Positions 1 to 9,177 of a DNA stretch of 64,000 nucleotides are shown piece by piece. Below the pieces are notes generated by a model, which did no database searches, was not told the DNA's origin, and saw only the letters and a list, made by a program, of their open reading frames with translations. Numbering within the stretch: position 1 is the stretch's first letter; the number at the start of each line of letters is the position of its first letter. Origin of the DNA: Gordonia jinghuaiqii (GTDB taxonomy: Bacteria; Actinomycetota; Actinomycetes; Mycobacteriales; Mycobacteriaceae); NCBI RefSeq assembly GCF_014041935.1, contig NZ_CP059491.1, positions 2,852,001 through 2,916,000 of the forward strand. Direction: 5' to 3'. Made by a program: the position numbers and the translations under genes.

Positions 1-2
1 CG

Positions 3-524
3 TCGGTCGGCGAGGTGTGGGACAAAGGTTCGGCCGCCGTCCTCGAGGTGATCGTCCGCAGTGACTACTTCGTCGCCACCTGGTCGCTGTTCGCACCGGG
101 TGCGGGCGGCTACGGTGGCGATCGCGGTCCCTCCAAACCGGCCGGCCCCCAGGGTGATCCGTCTGCCACGGGACGGTTGCGTACCACCGAGAACCAGGCG
201 GCGCTCTATCGCCTGACCGGCGACCGCCATCACATCCACATCGATCCTGACGCGGCCGCGCGGATCAACCAGCCCCGGCCGATCATGCACGGTCTGTGCA
301 CTCTCGGCGCGGCAGCGGTGGAGGTGGCACGGCTGATCGGAGCGCACCCGGCAGATCTCCGTACTCTCGACGGCCGGTTCGCGGCAACGATCTTCCCCGG
401 CGACCACGCCGATCTCCGCGTGTTCGGCACCGGCCACGCGGTGGCATTCGAACTTCTCGACAACGACACTCCCGTCATCTCGGGCGGACGGGCCGCATTT
501 GGTGACTTCGAAGGGCAGCACTGA
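3..524 (+). CDS. MaoC-family enoyl-CoA hydratase, C-terminal part (5' end outside the window)
   Basis: The reading frame is already open at the left edge, so the gene starts upstream and only the last 173 residues are present. The end carries a hot-dog hydratase-2 motif (the stretch from GDRHHIHID to MHGLCTLG). That is the catalytic Asp/His region of MaoC dehydratases, which hydrate trans-2-enoyl-CoA. Its stop (522-524) is one base from the ATG of kshB, so the two are co-transcribed. With kstD nearby, a role in steroid side-chain or ring beta-oxidation (as for the Rv3538-type hydratase beside kstD in mycobacteria) is a reasonable inference, but substrate cannot be read from the sequence. Confidence 0.85.
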   Translation, partial: SVGEVWDKGSAAVLEVIVRSDYFVATWSLFAPGAGGYGGDRGPSKPAGPQGDPSATGRLRTTENQAALYRLTGDRHHIHIDPDAAARINQPRPIMHGLCTLGAAAVEVARLIGAHPADLRTLDGRFAATIFPGDHADLRVFGTGHAVAFELLDNDTPVISGGRAAFGDFEGQH

Positions 525-525
525 G

Positions 526-1590
526 ATGACGATTGTTGATGCGCCCACCGATGTGCCGCGCCTGTCCCGTTCGGCGGTTCTGACCGTCGCCGAGGTGATC
601 GAGGAGACCGCCGACGCGCGATCGCTGGTCTTCGACATCCCGGCCGATCGTCGAGCCGACTTCGATTACCGGCCGGGACAGTTCCTGACCCTGCGCGTAC
701 CGAGTGACCGGACGGGCTCGGTCGCCCGATGCTATTCGCTGGCGAGTTCACCGTTCACCGACGACCTGCTGAAGGTCACCGTCAAGCGGACATGCGACGG
801 CTACGCGTCGAACTGGTTGTGCGACCGGGTGAACGCAGGAGACGCGATCGAGGTCCTCCCGCCCGCAGGCGTGTTCACGCCCAACGGTTTCGACGACGAT
901 CTGTTGTTGTTCGCCGCCGGTAGCGGCATCACCCCGGTGATGTCGATCCTCAAATCGGCGTTGAGCGAGGGCACGTCCTCGGTGTTCCTCGTCTACGCCA
1001 ATCGCGATGAGAACTCCGTCATCTTCAAGCAGGAACTTCAAGAGCTGGCGGCGGCGAACACCGATCGGTTGCGGGTGGTGCACTGGCTGGAGAGCGTCCA
1101 GGGCCTGCCCACGCCCGCGCAGCTCGCCTCGATGGCCGCACCGTTCGCCGACCACCGGGTGTTCATGTGCGGACCCAAGCCGTTTATGGACGCCGTCCAC
1201 GACGCCACCGCCCGGGCCGGATTCGCCCGGCAGCGCGTACACGCCGAGGTGTTCACGTCGTTGTCCGGAGATCCTTTCGCCGAGATCGAACTGCCGGCCG
1301 TCGACGAGACCTCCGAGGACGGGGCAACGGTGTCGGTGAACCTCGACGGGGACGCTCACGAGTTCAGCTGGCCGCGCTCGGCCACGTTGGTGGACGTGTT
1401 GCTGTCCAAGGGCATCAACGTTCCCTTCTCGTGCCGTGAGGGCGAATGTGGTTCGTGCGCAGCCACGCTGGTCGACGGTGAGGTCACGATGGACAACTGC
1501 TCGGTTCTCGACGACGACGACATCGCCGAGGGGATCATCCTCGCCTGCCAGGCCCGACCACGCAGCGACACCCTGAGCATCGAGTTCTAG
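526..1590 (+). CDS. kshB: 3-ketosteroid 9-alpha-hydroxylase, ferredoxin reductase component
   Basis: A 354-residue reductase that passes electrons from NADH through FAD and a [2Fe-2S] cluster to the Rieske oxygenase KshA, which 9-alpha-hydroxylates 3-ketosteroids. The order is FAD domain (RCYSL at 68-72), NAD domain (GSGITP at 132-137, CGP at 215-217) and a C-terminal plant-type ferredoxin with C303, C308, C311 and C341. The reductase-then-ferredoxin order and the length match KshB/Hmp. An upstream in-frame start at 499 lies inside the previous gene. The ATG at 526, next to AAGGGCAG and coupled to the MaoC stop, is preferred. No kshA lies in the window. Confidence 0.9.
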   Translation: MTIVDAPTDVPRLSRSAVLTVAEVIEETADARSLVFDIPADRRADFDYRPGQFLTLRVPSDRTGSVARCYSLASSPFTDDLLKVTVKRTCDGYASNWLCDRVNAGDAIEVLPPAGVFTPNGFDDDLLLFAAGSGITPVMSILKSALSEGTSSVFLVYANRDENSVIFKQELQELAAANTDRLRVVHWLESVQGLPTPAQLASMAAPFADHRVFMCGPKPFMDAVHDATARAGFARQRVHAEVFTSLSGDPFAEIELPAVDETSEDGATVSVNLDGDAHEFSWPRSATLVDVLLSKGINVPFSCREGECGSCAATLVDGEVTMDNCSVLDDDDIAEGIILACQARPRSDTLSIEF

Positions 1591-1664
1591 AACTGTCGGC
1601 GGAGGCCGCGACACCGGGCTCCCGACACCACCGAAACCGCGGTCACCACAGGCTCCACAGACAC

Positions 1665-1705
1665 CTCCGGCGCAGGCGCACTCGACGAGTGTGCCTGCGC
1701 CGGAG
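1665..1705. terminator. Bidirectional hairpin between kshB and kstD
   Basis: A 19-bp stem (CTCCGGCGCAGGC and its complement, continuing inward) closes on a 3-base loop at 1684-1686. It sits between two convergent genes and is the obvious shared terminator. There is no long T tract, as is common in high-GC actinomycetes. Confidence 0.8.
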
Positions 1706-1718
1706 TGTCATCACCCGG

Positions 1719-3260
1719 TCAGGACGGGGTCAGCATGTGCCTGACGGCGCGGTAGGAGAACGTCATCGCGGTGCCCAGCGGCACTCCGGGACCGGGATAG
1801 ATCGCCCCGCTCAGTGATGCGCTCGTGTTCCCCGCGGCATACAGACCCTCGATCGCGGTCCCGTCCTCACGCAGCACCCGGGCGTCGGCGTCCGTGGTGA
1901 CGCCGCCCTTGGTTCCCAAGTCGCTCAGAATGATTCGAGCTGCGTAGAACGGGCCGGTGGCGACCCGACCGAGCGCCGGATTGGGTCGGTCACTCGGCGG
2001 GCAGAAGAACGTGTCGTACGGGTCCTCACCGCGGTGGAAGTCCTCGTCGACGCCGCGCTGCGCGAAGCCGTTGAAGCGTTCCACGGTGTCGCTCAGTGCG
2101 TCGGGGTCGATCCCGATCTTCTCGGCGAGCGCCGCTATGGTGTCCGCGCACACCCAGGTGCCCGCTGCGAGGTGCTCGTCCGCCGGCACCTCCGGGATCG
2201 ACATCGCGGGGAGGACCGGCCCACCCTCGGAGGAGTCGAAGATGAGATAGGACGGCAGGGCCGCCTCGGTACCGTGAGCGATCATGGCGCGCCCGAACTG
2301 GTCGTAGGGGAGCGATTCGTTCAGGTAGCGTCGGCCCGCTGCGTCGACGAGGATTCCGCCACGCACGCAGACCATGAACGCTCCGGATCCGTCCGGCAGC
2401 TCGACGCCCGGACAGAACCACGCCTGGTCGAGGAGTGCGGTGCCGGCCCCGATCTCGACGGCCGCGGCGATCATGTCCCCGGTATTCGCGCCGCGCGGAC
2501 CCATACTCCATTCGGCTCGGCCCGGCGTGCCGTTGGCGGTACGCATCTCGTCGCTGCCCTCGATGCCGCCGGCTGCGAGCAGGACACCATGATCGGCGCG
2601 GATGCGCAGCGTCTCGCCGGCGGAGGTCACGGCCTCGACACCGACGACCCGACCGTCGTCGGTCAGCAGTTTCGTGGCCGCGGTCTCGGTGCGCAGGTCC
2701 GCACGGCCCGTGCCCTCCAGAGCGAGCAGCAGGCGACCGATCAGGGCGCGGCCGGCGACCAGCGTCTCATCGGGATGTGATCGTCCGGCGCGGTCGACGA
2801 TCGGTGCCGGCCGAACTCGCTCGCGCAACGGGCCGACCGTCTCGGCGGGCAGATCGAGGGGATTGATCGACCGTCCGGCGTCCATGCGTCCGGGTGCGTC
2901 GAAGTAGTCCGGGAACGGCTGGTACTCGAACTCCAGGTTCGGGTCGCGCTCGAGGAAGTTCACGACCTCGGGTGCGGTGGTCACGTACGCTTCCTGCCGG
3001 TCGAGCTCGGCGTCGCCGAGCAGCGCGCGCAGATAGGTGCGTGCCTTCTCGGTGGAGTCGTCGAGGCCCGCCCGTTCCTGGACGACGGTTCCCGGCAGCC
3101 AGATCGACGCACCCGAGTACGACGAGGTACCTCCGAAGAGGGCGGTCTTTTCCACGACGACCGTGTCCAGTCCGTTGGCCGCGGCCGTGTAGGCGCCGGT
3201 CAGCGCGCCACCACCGGATCCGATCACCAGCACGTCGCACCGAAGATCCCAGTCCTGCAT
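1719..3260 (-). CDS. kstD: 3-ketosteroid delta-1-dehydrogenase
   Basis: FAD flavoprotein of 513 residues that introduces the C1-C2 double bond into 3-ketosteroids, the step that with KshAB opens ring B. The N-terminal dinucleotide motif is GSGGGALTG (14-22), followed by the KstD signature FGGTSSYSG. Residues known to be catalytic in the Rhodococcus enzyme are present at equivalent places: Y119, Y319, Y488 and G492. The ATG at 3260 has a strong AAGGAG ribosome site. It faces kshB across a shared terminator and is divergent from the monooxygenase at 3481. I see no clear KstR-type operator (AACnnGTT core) in the 220-bp divergent promoter region. Confidence 0.93.
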   Translation of the reverse strand: MQDWDLRCDVLVIGSGGGALTGAYTAAANGLDTVVVEKTALFGGTSSYSGASIWLPGTVVQERAGLDDSTEKARTYLRALLGDAELDRQEAYVTTAPEVVNFLERDPNLEFEYQPFPDYFDAPGRMDAGRSINPLDLPAETVGPLRERVRPAPIVDRAGRSHPDETLVAGRALIGRLLLALEGTGRADLRTETAATKLLTDDGRVVGVEAVTSAGETLRIRADHGVLLAAGGIEGSDEMRTANGTPGRAEWSMGPRGANTGDMIAAAVEIGAGTALLDQAWFCPGVELPDGSGAFMVCVRGGILVDAAGRRYLNESLPYDQFGRAMIAHGTEAALPSYLIFDSSEGGPVLPAMSIPEVPADEHLAAGTWVCADTIAALAEKIGIDPDALSDTVERFNGFAQRGVDEDFHRGEDPYDTFFCPPSDRPNPALGRVATGPFYAARIILSDLGTKGGVTTDADARVLREDGTAIEGLYAAGNTSASLSGAIYPGPGVPLGTAMTFSYRAVRHMLTPS

Positions 3261-3480
3261 GCGTTCTCCTTCTAGTCATTGGGTAAACGCAATGCAAACG
3301 CACCTCGGCATCGAGGGCACGTGACTTCCCGCTGATTGAGCAGACACAGCAGAAGTACCAGGTCCGCAGATCAGCGCCGCCGCAATCGGACCGGCCGACG
3401 CCCCCGTCGGGTGCCGCGGCCCACGCACGAGGGTGCATTCTGGAGGACGGTGCCCACGTTGCCGACCGAAGGAGTACCAG

Positions 3481-5004
3481 GTGACCGCCACAACCGACGA
3501 CCGCGTCGACGTCCTGATCATCGGAGCCGGGATCTCCGGTATCGGTGCCGCACGCTATCTCCGCACCGAGCATCCGGCCAAGACGTTCACGATCGTCGAG
3601 GCACGGGCGGCGGCCGGCGGCACCTGGGATCTCTTCCGGTATCCCGGCATCCGTTCGGACTCCGACCTGCACACCTTCGGATATGAGTTCAAGCCGTGGA
3701 CCGACAAACAGGCCATCGCCGACGCGCCGCGCATCCTCGACTACCTGCACGAGACGATCGAGGAGAACGGCCTCACCGCGCATATCCGCTACCAACATCA
3801 GGTGGTGTCGGCCGCGTGGTCGTCCGAGGAGGCGCGCTGGCAGGTGTCCATCGATCGCGGCGACACCGGCGAGCGGATCCACATCAGTGCGAGGTGGATC
3901 TTCTGCGGTTCCGGGTACTACGACTACGACGAGGGATTCAGCCCTGACTTCGCAGGGCGCGAACGCTTCCGCGGTCAGATCGTGCATCCGCAGCACTGGC
4001 CGGAGGATCTCGACTACGCCGGCAAGCGCGTCGTGGTGATCGGCAGCGGCGCGACGGCGGTGACGCTGCTGCCGGCGATGGCCGAGCAGACCGCGCACGT
4101 GACCATGCTGCAGCGAACGCCGACGTACGTCATCCCGCTTCCCCGCGAGGACGCGATCGCCAACACGCTCAAGAAGGTGCTGGGTGATGAACGCGGGTAC
4201 GCACTCACCCGGCAGAAGAACGTCGCTCAGCAACGAGTCCTCTTCGAGCTCTGTCAACGGTTCCCGAGCGTGGCCCGTCGAATGATCCGGAAGATCAACG
4301 AGTCTCAACTGCCCGACGGCTATCCGGTGGACACCCATTTCAACCCGCCGTACAACCCGTGGGACCAGCGACTGTGCGTCGTACCCGATGCCGACCTGTT
4401 CCGCACGATCCGCGCCGGCAAGGCCTCGATCGTCACCGATCGCATCGACACGTTCACCGAGAGCGGCATCCTGCTCGAGAGCGGCGAGGAGATCGAAGCC
4501 GACATCATCGTCACCGCAACGGGTCTCAACATCAAGATCATCGGCGGAGTCGACCTCAGCGTCGACGGACAGCCGGTATCGTTGCCGGACACCGTCGTCT
4601 ACCGCGGCCTGATGCTCTCGGGCGTACCCAACTTCGCCCTGGCCATCGGGTACACCAACGCGTCGTGGACGCTCAAGATCGGGTTGCTCTGTCAGTACTT
4701 CTGTAAACTGCTCGCACACATGGACTCCCACGGCTATGACAGCGTGACCGCGATAGCAGACCCGTCGATGCCGACGCGTCCGCTACTCGATTTCGGTGCG
4801 GGCTACGTGCAACGCGCTCTCGACACCCTGCCCAAACAGGGACCGAAGGCCCCCTGGGTCATGTCAATGAGCTACTACACCGATCGGCGCCTGCTCCGCG
4901 GCGATGTCTCCGACGACCAGCTGCGATTCTCGCGCAGCGGGAGCACGCGGGCCGCCGCCCGACCCGACGGGCAATCCACGATGACACCCGACGCCAGACC
5001 GTAA
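3481..5004 (+). CDS. FAD-dependent Baeyer-Villiger-type monooxygenase (EthA-like)
   Basis: A 507-residue flavoprotein monooxygenase that probably inserts oxygen next to a ketone using NADPH and O2. Features are the first Rossmann motif GAGISGIG, the signature FRYPGIRSDSD, the Baeyer-Villiger fingerprint FRGQIVHPQHWP and the second Rossmann motif GSGATAV. Along its length it closely resembles mycobacterial EthA (about 490 residues). I chose GTG 3481 because AAGGAG precedes it by about 7 bases. The longer version from 3433 adds an unconserved Cys/Arg-rich segment. Its position next to kstD suggests a ketone or steroid substrate, but EthA-type enzymes act on many substrates. Unlike ethA, it has no divergent TetR regulator here. 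Confidence 0.85.
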   Translation: MTATTDDRVDVLIIGAGISGIGAARYLRTEHPAKTFTIVEARAAAGGTWDLFRYPGIRSDSDLHTFGYEFKPWTDKQAIADAPRILDYLHETIEENGLTAHIRYQHQVVSAAWSSEEARWQVSIDRGDTGERIHISARWIFCGSGYYDYDEGFSPDFAGRERFRGQIVHPQHWPEDLDYAGKRVVVIGSGATAVTLLPAMAEQTAHVTMLQRTPTYVIPLPREDAIANTLKKVLGDERGYALTRQKNVAQQRVLFELCQRFPSVARRMIRKINESQLPDGYPVDTHFNPPYNPWDQRLCVVPDADLFRTIRAGKASIVTDRIDTFTESGILLESGEEIEADIIVTATGLNIKIIGGVDLSVDGQPVSLPDTVVYRGLMLSGVPNFALAIGYTNASWTLKIGLLCQYFCKLLAHMDSHGYDSVTAIADPSMPTRPLLDFGAGYVQRALDTLPKQGPKAPWVMSMSYYTDRRLLRGDVSDDQLRFSRSGSTRAAARPDGQSTMTPDARP

Positions 5005-5014
5005 TCTGTTCCGC

Positions 5015-5446
5015 ATGGATGTCGAGGAGATCTTCACCGCGGTCGCCGTCGGTTTCGAGGCAGTGGGCGCCCTGGCCATGATCATCGGCTTCGCCATCGC
5101 CATCGTGCTCGGCGCCCGCTCGCTGATGCGCCACGAGGGTGGCAGCGAGGCATTCTCGGTGTTGCGCAACACTTTGGGCGCCGCGATCCTGTTGGGCCTC
5201 GAAGTCCTGGTCGCCGCGGACCTGATCCGGACGATCACCTCGAAGCCGTCCATCGAGGACGCCGTGATCCTCGGGATCATCGTCGTCATCCGGACCGTGC
5301 TGTCGATGTCGATACAGATCGAGATCGAAGGTGTGTTGCCGTGGCGGCGCGCCGTGCTCACCAGCGGCGCGCAGCTCCTCGGCAAGGCGATCGCCGATGA
5401 CAGCGCCGCGTCCCGATCGGCGACCGCTCGAGGCTCTGGCACCTGA
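5015..5446 (+). CDS. DUF1622 family membrane protein
   Basis: A 143-residue integral membrane protein that starts 10 bases after the monooxygenase stop, so probably in the same transcript. Three hydrophobic segments are visible, at about residues 15-37, 50-70 and 85-105. The Arg-rich motif between the first two and the IQIEIEGVLPW segment are typical of DUF1622. The function of the family is unknown. The C-terminal 25 residues are Ser/Ala/Arg-rich and probably cytoplasmic. Confidence 0.75.
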   Translation: MDVEEIFTAVAVGFEAVGALAMIIGFAIAIVLGARSLMRHEGGSEAFSVLRNTLGAAILLGLEVLVAADLIRTITSKPSIEDAVILGIIVVIRTVLSMSIQIEIEGVLPWRRAVLTSGAQLLGKAIADDSAASRSATARGSGT

Positions 5447-5462
5447 CAGCGTCGCAACCGGC

Positions 5463-5693
5463 TCACACGGTGGCGTGTGCCGCGAGCGCCACCGCGGTCA
5501 CCTCGAACGATCCGGGACCCAATCTTTCGCGGCACGCGTCGCTCAGTTGCTTCCGTTGGGAGTCGGAGAGTGCGCCCACGGCGTCGCCGATGGGCCCGAC
5601 CGCATGCAGGTACGGCTCCCACCAGTCGTCGAAAGTGTTGTGCCGCACGGTGGCCGACAGCTCGGTGTCCTCTATGTCACCGAGCCCGATCAC
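5463..5693 (-). pseudogene. C-terminal remnant of a SAM-dependent methyltransferase
   Basis: The 76-residue segment contains FDDWWEPYLHAVGP followed by an Arg-rich helix and an Ala-rich last strand. This is how the C-terminal third of class I SAM methyltransferases of actinomycetes ends. No Rossmann or SAM-binding part exists upstream: the GlxA-type regulator ends only 40 bases away and the frame is closed just before. It is most simply the tail of a gene whose 5' part was deleted. The GTG at 5693 may be spurious. Confidence 0.5.
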
Positions 5694-5733
5694 CGGACGG
5701 GTTGGGTCGCACAGCGTGCCGCTGCGACCTTCG

Positions 5734-6681
5734 TCAGACCGTCCTGAACTGCCGTCGATAGGTCATCGGGGAAGTGCCGAAGGCGGCGGCGAAGTTCTGT
5801 CGCATCGTGACGCTGCTGCCGAATCCGCTCCGTTGCGCAATCGCGTCGATGGACAGGTCGGAGGTTTCGAGCAGCACCCGTGCCAGGTCGAGACGTTGCC
5901 GGAGGACCCACTGTGCGGGGGTGGCACCGGTGACGCTCTTGAAGTTCCGTACAAAACTCCGCCGGCTCATCGACGCGTGTGATGCCAGCCGTTCCACGGT
6001 CAGCGGCTCATGGAGGTGCTGCAGCGCCCAGTGGATCAGATCGCCGATCGGATTGCCCGTCGCGGTCGACGGCACCGGCCGGCGCGTGTACTGGGCTTGT
6101 CCGCCGTCTCGGTGGGGCGCAACGACCAGACTTCTCGCGACGTCATTGGCGACTTCTGCACCCAGGCGCTCGCGCACCAGATGCAGACATGCGTCGATCG
6201 CCGACGCGGTCCCCGCCGATGTCAGGACGTCGCCATGGTCGACGTAGAGCACCATCGAGTCGAGGGTGATGTCGGTGTGACGCGCGCGCAGCGCATCCAT
6301 CGCAGCCCAGTGGGTGACCGCCGCGCGTCCGGCCAACAGCCCGGCATCGGCCACCGCGACCGAGCCCAGACACAGCCCGACGATCGTCGCGCCACGGTCG
6401 TGCGCATCGGTCAACACCCGCGCCAGGCCGTCGTCGAGGGGAGGGAGGTCCTCCGGCCAGGACGGCACGACCACGATCTCGGCCGACGACGCGACCTCCG
6501 GTCCGGCGAGTCCGCTCACGCGGTATCCCTCATCGAGGGAGATGTGGCCATCGGTGAAACTCCACAGCGTGGTCTCCCACCCTGCACCCGGATGACGTTT
6601 GGCCACTTCGCCGAAGACCAGCTGTGGGGCGGACAGATGGAACATCGAGATGCCGTCGAAGGCGTAGACCGCAATACGCAT
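5734..6681 (-). CDS. GlxA-family transcriptional regulator (DJ-1/PfpI plus AraC HTH)
   Basis: A 315-residue regulator. The N-terminal DJ-1/PfpI-like domain (about 1-170) has the nucleophile-elbow-like GLCLGSVAVADAGLL. The C-terminal AraC/XylS domain (about 215-310) has two helix-turn-helix units (VERLASHASMSRRSFVRNFK and the IAQRSGFGSS segment). Such regulators usually activate a neighbouring amidase- or hydrolase-type gene. The divergent cysteine hydrolase at 6816, with 134 bases between the two starts, is the probable target. The ligand is unknown. Confidence 0.88.
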   Translation of the reverse strand: MRIAVYAFDGISMFHLSAPQLVFGEVAKRHPGAGWETTLWSFTDGHISLDEGYRVSGLAGPEVASSAEIVVVPSWPEDLPPLDDGLARVLTDAHDRGATIVGLCLGSVAVADAGLLAGRAAVTHWAAMDALRARHTDITLDSMVLYVDHGDVLTSAGTASAIDACLHLVRERLGAEVANDVARSLVVAPHRDGGQAQYTRRPVPSTATGNPIGDLIHWALQHLHEPLTVERLASHASMSRRSFVRNFKSVTGATPAQWVLRQRLDLARVLLETSDLSIDAIAQRSGFGSSVTMRQNFAAAFGTSPMTYRRQFRTV

Positions 6682-6815
6682 GGTGGCTCATTCTCATCGG
6701 AAGTAGGCATACGTGCCACTTCCCACCGTAGCCCGAAGCCCGCACAGTAGAGGGACCGGAATCGTGTCGCCCGCAGCCGCGGCCGACCCACCTCTCACCA
6801 AGGAGCACGAGACAA

Positions 6816-7451
6816 GTGACAACACCCCGCCGCGCCCTCATTCTCATCGACGTCCAGAACGTCTACTTCGACGGCCCGCTCGCCATCCAGTGCCCGCCGC
6901 GAGAGACGAGCCTGCGCAACATCGCTCGCATCATCGACCACGCGGAAGCCAACGACATCCCGGTGGCGGTCGTACAACACACGCTGCCCGAGGGTGCGCC
7001 GGTGTTCGCGGAGGGGTCGCCGTCGTGGGAGCTTCATCCCGAGGTGGCCGCACGGGTCAGCCCCTCATGGAAGTCGGTACGAAAGAACGTCGGGAGCGTG
7101 TTCGGCGGTACCGACCTGGCGGAGTGGCTGCGCGAGAAGGGGATCGACACGGTCACCTTCGTCGGCTACATGACCAACAACTGCGATCTCGCATCCGCTG
7201 CTGCCACCGAAGAACTCGGCCTGGACGCAGAGGTGATCGCCGACGCCACCGGGGCAATCCATATCGCCAACGCAGCCGGAAAGGTGCCGGCCGAGCAGGT
7301 CCACAACACGCTGATGGCCATACTCAACTCGAACTTCGCAGCAGTGGCTACCACTGACGAATGGATCGAGGCGACCACGGCCGGTTCGGCGCTGGCGAAG
7401 GACAATCTGGTCGCGTCCGCACTCGAAGGTCAGAACTCGTTCGGCAACTGA
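6816..7451 (+). CDS. Isochorismatase-family cysteine hydrolase
   Basis: A 211-residue alpha/beta hydrolase of the isochorismatase/nicotinamidase superfamily. The catalytic Asp is D12 (LILIDVQN), the probable Lys is K90 and the nucleophile Cys is C123 in GYMTNNCD. The family cleaves C-N or vinyl-ether bonds. The substrate is not evident, but this sub-type is usually annotated as a general amide or imide hydrolase. GTG 6816 follows AAGGAG at about 14 bases. It is divergent from the GlxA-type regulator, so induction by that protein is likely. Confidence 0.85.
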   Translation: MTTPRRALILIDVQNVYFDGPLAIQCPPRETSLRNIARIIDHAEANDIPVAVVQHTLPEGAPVFAEGSPSWELHPEVAARVSPSWKSVRKNVGSVFGGTDLAEWLREKGIDTVTFVGYMTNNCDLASAAATEELGLDAEVIADATGAIHIANAAGKVPAEQVHNTLMAILNSNFAAVATTDEWIEATTAGSALAKDNLVASALEGQNSFGN

Positions 7452-7458
7452 GCATCGA

Positions 7459-7495
7459 GCGCGGTTCGCGGGCATCACATGCGTGCGAACCGCGC
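7459..7495. terminator. Hairpin between convergent cysteine hydrolase and DUF1206 genes
   Basis: Perfect 11-bp inverted repeat (GCGCGGTTCGC and complement) with a 15-base loop. It overlaps the last codons of the DUF1206 gene and serves both converging genes. Confidence 0.6.
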
Positions 7496-8293
7496 CAGCC
7501 AGTAGCAGTAGACGCCATACGCGGCGATCCCGATTGCGGCGAGGACCATCAAAAACTGACCTGCGGGCAGGCCGGCAAGGGACTTCACCGCGCCATCGAC
7601 ACCGGTGGCCTTGGACGGGTCGGCGGTGGCCACTGCCACGATGACGAGGATGCCGGCACCGACGAGCACGGCACCCTTTCCGCAGTAGCCGACGACCCCG
7701 GCGACGGTGGCGGCCTTGTCTCCCGAGATCTTCAGGTCATCGAGGAACGACCTGCTGATTCCCTTGTACCCGTGGTAGATCCCGACGCCGATGATGACCA
7801 GACCCGCGACGACCAGGACGAACTTCCCACCCCCGGACTGCAACAGTCGAGCGGTCAGACCGGCGTTCTCTTGACCGCTGGACGTACCCTGGCCGATCGC
7901 GAACCGTGTCGCTGACCACGTGAACCCCACGTAGACCACGGCCAACGACAACGCCTTTCCGCGATCGAACCACTGCTCGGCGCCGTCGCTGTCCTGGCCC
8001 GGTTCGGTGGCATGCGGACCGACGATCGCTTCGGCCACCCGCCACAACGCCAACCCGGCGAACGCGATAGCCGCCACCCAGAGGACGATTCGTCCGCCCG
8101 GCTTGTCGGCGAAGATCCCCAGCGCGCCCGATTGGTCCGCATTGCCCGTGTCGCCGACGGCGATTCGAAGAATGATGTAGGCGATCAGCAGGTGCAGGAC
8201 TCCGCTGACCGCATGCCCCGCCCGGGCCACGCGCTCGAACCACGGACTCTCGGTGGCGCGGTCGACCGCGCCCGTTACCTGGTTGCGGCTCAT
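7475..8293 (-). CDS. DUF1206 domain-containing membrane protein
   Basis: A 272-residue protein with six hydrophobic segments arranged as three similar two-helix units, the layout of DUF1206, a triplicated domain of actinomycetes and cyanobacteria. The function is unknown. The start ATG 8293 (MSRNQVTGAV) follows GGAAGGAT. A longer start at 8341 would add 16 charged residues and is less likely. It lies tail to tail with the cysteine hydrolase and downstream of azoR on the same strand. Confidence 0.8.
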   Translation of the reverse strand: MSRNQVTGAVDRATESPWFERVARAGHAVSGVLHLLIAYIILRIAVGDTGNADQSGALGIFADKPGGRIVLWVAAIAFAGLALWRVAEAIVGPHATEPGQDSDGAEQWFDRGKALSLAVVYVGFTWSATRFAIGQGTSSGQENAGLTARLLQSGGGKFVLVVAGLVIIGVGIYHGYKGISRSFLDDLKISGDKAATVAGVVGYCGKGAVLVGAGILVIVAVATADPSKATGVDGAVKSLAGLPAGQFLMVLAAIGIAAYGVYCYWLARFARM

Positions 8294-8350
8294 CGCTGCA
8301 GCATCCTTCCGCCGGTGTCGGCCGAACGGATGCTCGGCCATTCCCTGACG

Positions 8351-9019
8351 TTACGGGTTGGACGCGGCGAGGTCCTCTCCGCGTGCTCGAGCCAGTTCAC
8401 GTCCCAGGCGCCGGGCGTCGACTTCGGCCTCGTTCTTCATCGTCGCGGCGACGTCGGCGAAGGCGTCGAGCGCAGGATTCACTCCGACGAGGGTGAACTG
8501 GCGCTTGACGATCCGGAGATCCAGACCCCACACGTCCTCGAGGACCCGCCGGAGCCACGGTGTGGAGTGGTCCCACCCTTCCCGAGGAGTTCCGGGTTCG
8601 TAGTTGCCGCCCTGGGCGGTCACGAGCACCGCCGGCTTTCCGCTGAGGTCATCGGCCGCGGCGCCGAGGCGAGGATCGGTGGCAGCCAGGTCGTACCAGA
8701 TCTTGAAGTGCTGGGACACCCCGAAGTTGTAGAGCGGGACGGTGAACAGCAGGGCCTCCGCTTCGACGAGCTGGTCGGCGATGCCGGCCGCCAACGCCGA
8801 GGCCTCTCGCTGGGGGCCGGTGCGGTCGGCGTCGGAGACAGTGCCGGCGATGACCGCATCGGCCCAGGCTGTGGTCGGGATCGGATCGGTACCGAGATCG
8901 CGGCGGACGACACCCGAGTCGGGGTGGGCACGGACCCACTGCTCTTCCACGAGATCACCGAGGGCTCGGCTCGCCGAGGTCGAGGGGAAGATGCTGGAAT
9001 CCAATCGGAAGAGGCTCAC
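8351..9019 (-). CDS. FMN-dependent NAD(P)H azoreductase / flavodoxin-fold quinone reductase
   Basis: A 222-residue flavodoxin-like fold protein of the AzoR family. The N-terminal phosphate-binding loop RLDSSIFPSTSASR and the family signature VPLYNFGVSQHFKIWYDL are both intact. It reduces quinones or azo bonds with NAD(P)H. A regulator of the HxlR family, which often senses quinones or electrophiles, is encoded divergently 158 bases away. That pairing supports a role in electrophile detoxification. The start ATG 9019 follows AAAGGACTCCCC. Confidence 0.87.
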   Translation of the reverse strand: MSLFRLDSSIFPSTSASRALGDLVEEQWVRAHPDSGVVRRDLGTDPIPTTAWADAVIAGTVSDADRTGPQREASALAAGIADQLVEAEALLFTVPLYNFGVSQHFKIWYDLAATDPRLGAAADDLSGKPAVLVTAQGGNYEPGTPREGWDHSTPWLRRVLEDVWGLDLRIVKRQFTLVGVNPALDAFADVAATMKNEAEVDARRLGRELARARGEDLAASNP

Positions 9020-9177
9020 GGGGGAGTCCTTTCAGGGGCGCTGTCGCATGGGCTAGTTTTTTCGAAGCAACTCCTAACACAGTAGCTACACGGGGGCCTG
9101 CGCGCCAGCGGTCACATCGGCAGGACCAGGTCCGAGAAAATCGGGCGTCCCAGAGGAGCCGCACGGCGGGGACTACC

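Noticed and set aside
3261-3480. KstR operator between kstD and the monooxygenase.
   Set aside because: Looked for the AACnnGTT core and did not find one.
2767-4731. A 654-codon minus-strand frame across kstD and the monooxygenase.
   Set aside because: Antisense to two clearly recognised genes. Composition is that of a shadow frame.
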